From contig CAWHVD010000001.1 in assembly GCA_963832835.1 (NCBI GenBank), forward strand, positions 496,001-560,000: DNA of 64,000 nucleotides, read 5' to 3'. This document shows, piece by piece, positions 61,947 through 64,000 of the stretch. The stretch comes from CAVPKN01 sp963832835 (GTDB lineage: Bacteria; Chlamydiota; Chlamydiia; Chlamydiales; JAAKFR01). Made by a program: the position numbers and the translations under genes. Numbering within the stretch: the first letter of the stretch is position 1; each line of letters starts with the position of its first letter. A model generated the notes under the pieces. It saw only the letters and a list, made by a program, of their open reading frames with translations. It was not told the origin of the DNA and did no database searches.

Positions 61947-62217
61947 ATGTCCGAAAAGCACACACAATACCCGAACCCAACGGTTGTAGAGGCCATTATC
62001 GAGGTTTATTTGCAAGAGCCTTTCACACAACTAGCTGAGCTCTATGATAGATTAAAAGATCGTTATCCAAAGCATTATAATGACAACGGTTATATCGGTT
62101 CCCACATCCGTTAATGAGGTATCTCAGAGATTCGAAAAAGACCGATTGGAAATGGTATTACTCCATAAATATCATCAATGGCGTATTGTACCCACGCCAG
62201 AGGAATTGATAGAGTGA
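61947..62217 (+). pseudogene. Decayed gene, possibly a TIGR04255-type protein
   Basis: The first 55 codons (MSEKHTQYPNPTVVEAIIEV, stop at 62112-62114) look like the N-terminus of the TIGR04255 family, whose members open with a NPPIVEA motif and are about 250 residues long. In the next frame 62116-62217 encodes a plausible C-terminus (EVSQRFEKDRLEMVLLHKYH, ending PEELIE). The order of fragments and the short total length suggest a large internal deletion plus a frameshift. Family identity is from memory and uncertain. Confidence 0.5.
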
Positions 62218-62365
62218 ACTTGTCTCAGCCAACTGACCAAATTCATCATCCGCGAAAAGTACATCCCCTCCCACCGCAAATGAATCTATTCCTGATTTAG
62301 GCTTTACAAAAATTTTACAGAAAAGCAACCATCTTTTCTTTTATCCATAACTTGAGTGTCAAAAA

Positions 62366-63841
62366 ATGTCAGTATCAAATGCAAAAATCCCGTTCCAACC
62401 CGGCTTAGCGCTGGGTTCAATCGTAAGAGGTGACACAATCAAAAAGATGGAAAAGTATGGAGAAGTGCTTTCCTTGATTGAAAAAGTACAACAGGAAATG
62501 CGCGAACTAGAGCATGGACTTGCTGTCGTACAAGAAAAACGCACAGTCATTAGTCAAAAGAAAGAAAAAACAGCAGTGGATACGCATCTGGAAAGATTGT
62601 ATACATCGCAAGTAGAGGGATTAAATACTAGATTAAGGGCATTGCCCGCAAGATTAGAAGCAGTCACGACAGTTGAGCTCCCCTCCTTTTCAAATATTAC
62701 AACCGGTCTAGAAAGTCCCATTGATTTTGACATTACTAAAGTTAAAACAGATAGTAGAGGTTTTGACAGTGTTGTTTTTAGCTCTCAGTATATCGACCTG
62801 AATGAAAGTAACCAGAGGATGCAAGATAAAATAGAGCAAAGCTCAAGCTCTAACAGCATGAGCATAGGGGGAGGTTATTGTGGTTTTTCAGCGAGCGGTT
62901 CATTTTCTTGGTCAAGCGGAGCAATGAAACGTGTGGGCGAAATTAAAAATCAAGGTCACGCTTCAAAGATATTGCTCATTAATGCGATGGTAACAACTCG
63001 TAATGTCCGATTTTTTAAACATAGGAGTTACGATGTAATTAAACTACAGAATATTTTAGGTGCAATGCGGTCTTCTGACGATACAGAAGCGCTGAAGGAA
63101 AAGGGGATTACATTTGATGGTGACAAAAAATGCGTTTATTTACTGACAGAAGCTGTCATGGGAGGCTCATTTTCAGCCATTGTAACTTATTTAAAAGAAG
63201 ATACAACCCGAGGAAACACCGATGACCAATCCCAGCACTCTTCATTTTCCCCTATTAACGTAAAAGCGAAGGGTGGGTTTGTTAAAGGCAAGTACAGCAA
63301 TTCCCAGCAAAAAGCAAACGAATCTCATAACGATGATCTCCACAACCGTGGCAATATCAATGTTTCGATTGAATTCATTGCACAAGGTGCGATCCCCTCA
63401 CTAGCTAGAGATAGCGTTATGCGTGAGGCCTTAAAATATCAGAATCAAAACTCCAGAAAGTACCATTCAAGTGGAAGCGAAGGAAGTTCTGTGAAGGATC
63501 GTCAAGCCCAATTACAGAAGGCTACCTACGAAACCATCAACATGGTTCAGCAAACAAAAGTAGAAAAAGAAGAGATAAACATTCATTCCCCCAATGGTGT
63601 TTTAAAAGCTTATGATGAATTTTGCAGTGAAATCACAAACGATCCCTCATGTGGCATCCCTGTAGGATTTAACTATACAGTGCTCACACAAGATCAAATT
63701 ACTACCGAAATAGCAAAAGCGGCTATTTGTTTAAGCTCTTCAAGCCCTACAGGTTCTAAGGCTAGCGGGCAGTCTGAACAAGTGGCTCAACTGGTTGAAC
63801 CTAAACCGATAGCCAAAGTTGCTAGCGGGGCAAAAAAATGA
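62366..63841 (+). CDS. Unknown protein with coiled coil and Gly/Ser-rich domain (tandem member 1)
   Basis: 491 residues. It opens IPFQPGLALGSIVRGDTI, then a coiled coil (about residues 30-95), a Ser/Gly-rich segment (SSSSNSMSIGGGYCGFSASG), a domain with KILLINAMVTTRNVRFFKHR and LTEAVMGGSFSAIVTYLKED, a second Gly/Lys stretch (AKGGFVKGKYSNSQQK) and IEFIAQGAIPSLARDS. The arrangement of a GGSF strand motif followed by amphipathic Gly-rich segments recalls MACPF/CDC-type pore formers and some fungal proteins, but I cannot confirm it. There is no signal peptide. The next gene overlaps its stop and shares the N-terminal pattern. Confidence 0.7.
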   Translation: MSVSNAKIPFQPGLALGSIVRGDTIKKMEKYGEVLSLIEKVQQEMRELEHGLAVVQEKRTVISQKKEKTAVDTHLERLYTSQVEGLNTRLRALPARLEAVTTVELPSFSNITTGLESPIDFDITKVKTDSRGFDSVVFSSQYIDLNESNQRMQDKIEQSSSSNSMSIGGGYCGFSASGSFSWSSGAMKRVGEIKNQGHASKILLINAMVTTRNVRFFKHRSYDVIKLQNILGAMRSSDDTEALKEKGITFDGDKKCVYLLTEAVMGGSFSAIVTYLKEDTTRGNTDDQSQHSSFSPINVKAKGGFVKGKYSNSQQKANESHNDDLHNRGNINVSIEFIAQGAIPSLARDSVMREALKYQNQNSRKYHSSGSEGSSVKDRQAQLQKATYETINMVQQTKVEKEEINIHSPNGVLKAYDEFCSEITNDPSCGIPVGFNYTVLTQDQITTEIAKAAICLSSSSPTGSKASGQSEQVAQLVEPKPIAKVASGAKK

Positions 63842-64000
63842 GTGCTGGAGTATTTACAAGCGGAACTAACCTCATTCAAAGAACTCTCCCCTGTTTCCCA
63901 GGCTACGCGATGGGAGGGATCATTCGCACAGGAGACCTTGAACTTCCCTATCTTGAGCAACAAATCATGGATCTTTATACCGAAATACAAAATATAGAGA
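63838..64000 (+). CDS. Unknown protein, tandem member 2 (partial at right edge)
   Basis: 54 codons are visible, starting in the previous stop (ATGA). It reads TLPCFPGYAMGGIIRTGDLE followed by helical sequence, which aligns with IPFQPGLALGSIVRGDTIKK of the preceding protein. It is therefore a probable paralogue, translationally coupled. The remainder lies outside the window. Confidence 0.7.
   Translation, partial: MSAGVFTSGTNLIQRTLPCFPGYAMGGIIRTGDLELPYLEQQIMDLYTEIQNIE

Overview
The window looks like chromosome from a Chlamydiales bacterium outside the Chlamydiaceae, most likely Waddlia-like. This is inferred from gene content and order; no database was searched. The block pal-associated LysM gene / pal / tolB / TonB-like gene / exbD / exbB / dsbD / tatD / sdhC / sdhA / sdhB has the order I recall for Chlamydia trachomatis CT601 to CT591. 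Genes resembling the CT480-CT489 neighbourhood (oppA, an ArtJ/FliY-type binding protein, hemH, rsmD, a metallophosphoesterase, glgC) are also present. A complete de novo pyrimidine pathway, a condensation-type acyltransferase and many short repeats are not Chlamydiaceae features and fit an environmental, amoeba-associated relative. I see no tRNA, rRNA, CRISPR array or transposase gene.

Layout. 1-11.3 kb: oppB/oppA, a soluble transhydrogenase, an exported protein, a SafE-like membrane protein, glycogen phosphorylase, an amino-acid binding lipoprotein and ferrochelatase. 11.5-20.8 kb: carAB-pyrBC and pyrDEF, mostly with overlapping start and stop codons, so the window makes UMP from glutamine and bicarbonate. 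20.8-25.6 kb: a P-type ATPase and a cation/proton antiporter, then about 950 bp of nested repeats. 25.7-31 kb: glgC, a phosphoesterase, a helical protein and CopA. 31-39.9 kb: an accessory stretch of coiled-coil, MORN-like and two-helix membrane proteins plus a condensation-fold acyltransferase. 40-48.4 kb: rsmD, a DMT transporter, two TPR proteins, an orphan PhoB-type regulator and a cluster of related small membrane proteins. 48.7-60.3 kb: the Tol-Pal envelope system, dsbD, tatD and succinate dehydrogenase. 60.4-64 kb: a family-39 glycosyltransferase, a decayed gene and a tandem pair of unknown proteins.

The most striking feature is the mobile repeat layer. Family A has ends TACCATTT...AAATGGTA, is 161 bp in its standard form and makes a 3-bp TNA target duplication. 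Family B is exactly 115 bp, begins GTGACTATTCAC and makes an 8-bp duplication. Family C has A-like ends and surrounds A sequence. Family D is a 161-bp fold-back element with a 7-bp duplication, nested in an A copy. Family B has entered two genes without destroying them. In exbD it adds 41 in-frame codons and regenerates the original C-terminus. In pyrD it separates the old start codon and supplies a new in-frame one. An A copy has rewritten the last residues of tatD. The empty sites of these three genes can be reconstructed from the target duplications.

Two genes, carA and sthA, have the same leader plan: a promoter-like pair, about 70 nt of leader, then an intrinsic-terminator hairpin whose T-run ends at or within a few bases of the start codon. 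This suggests attenuation control.
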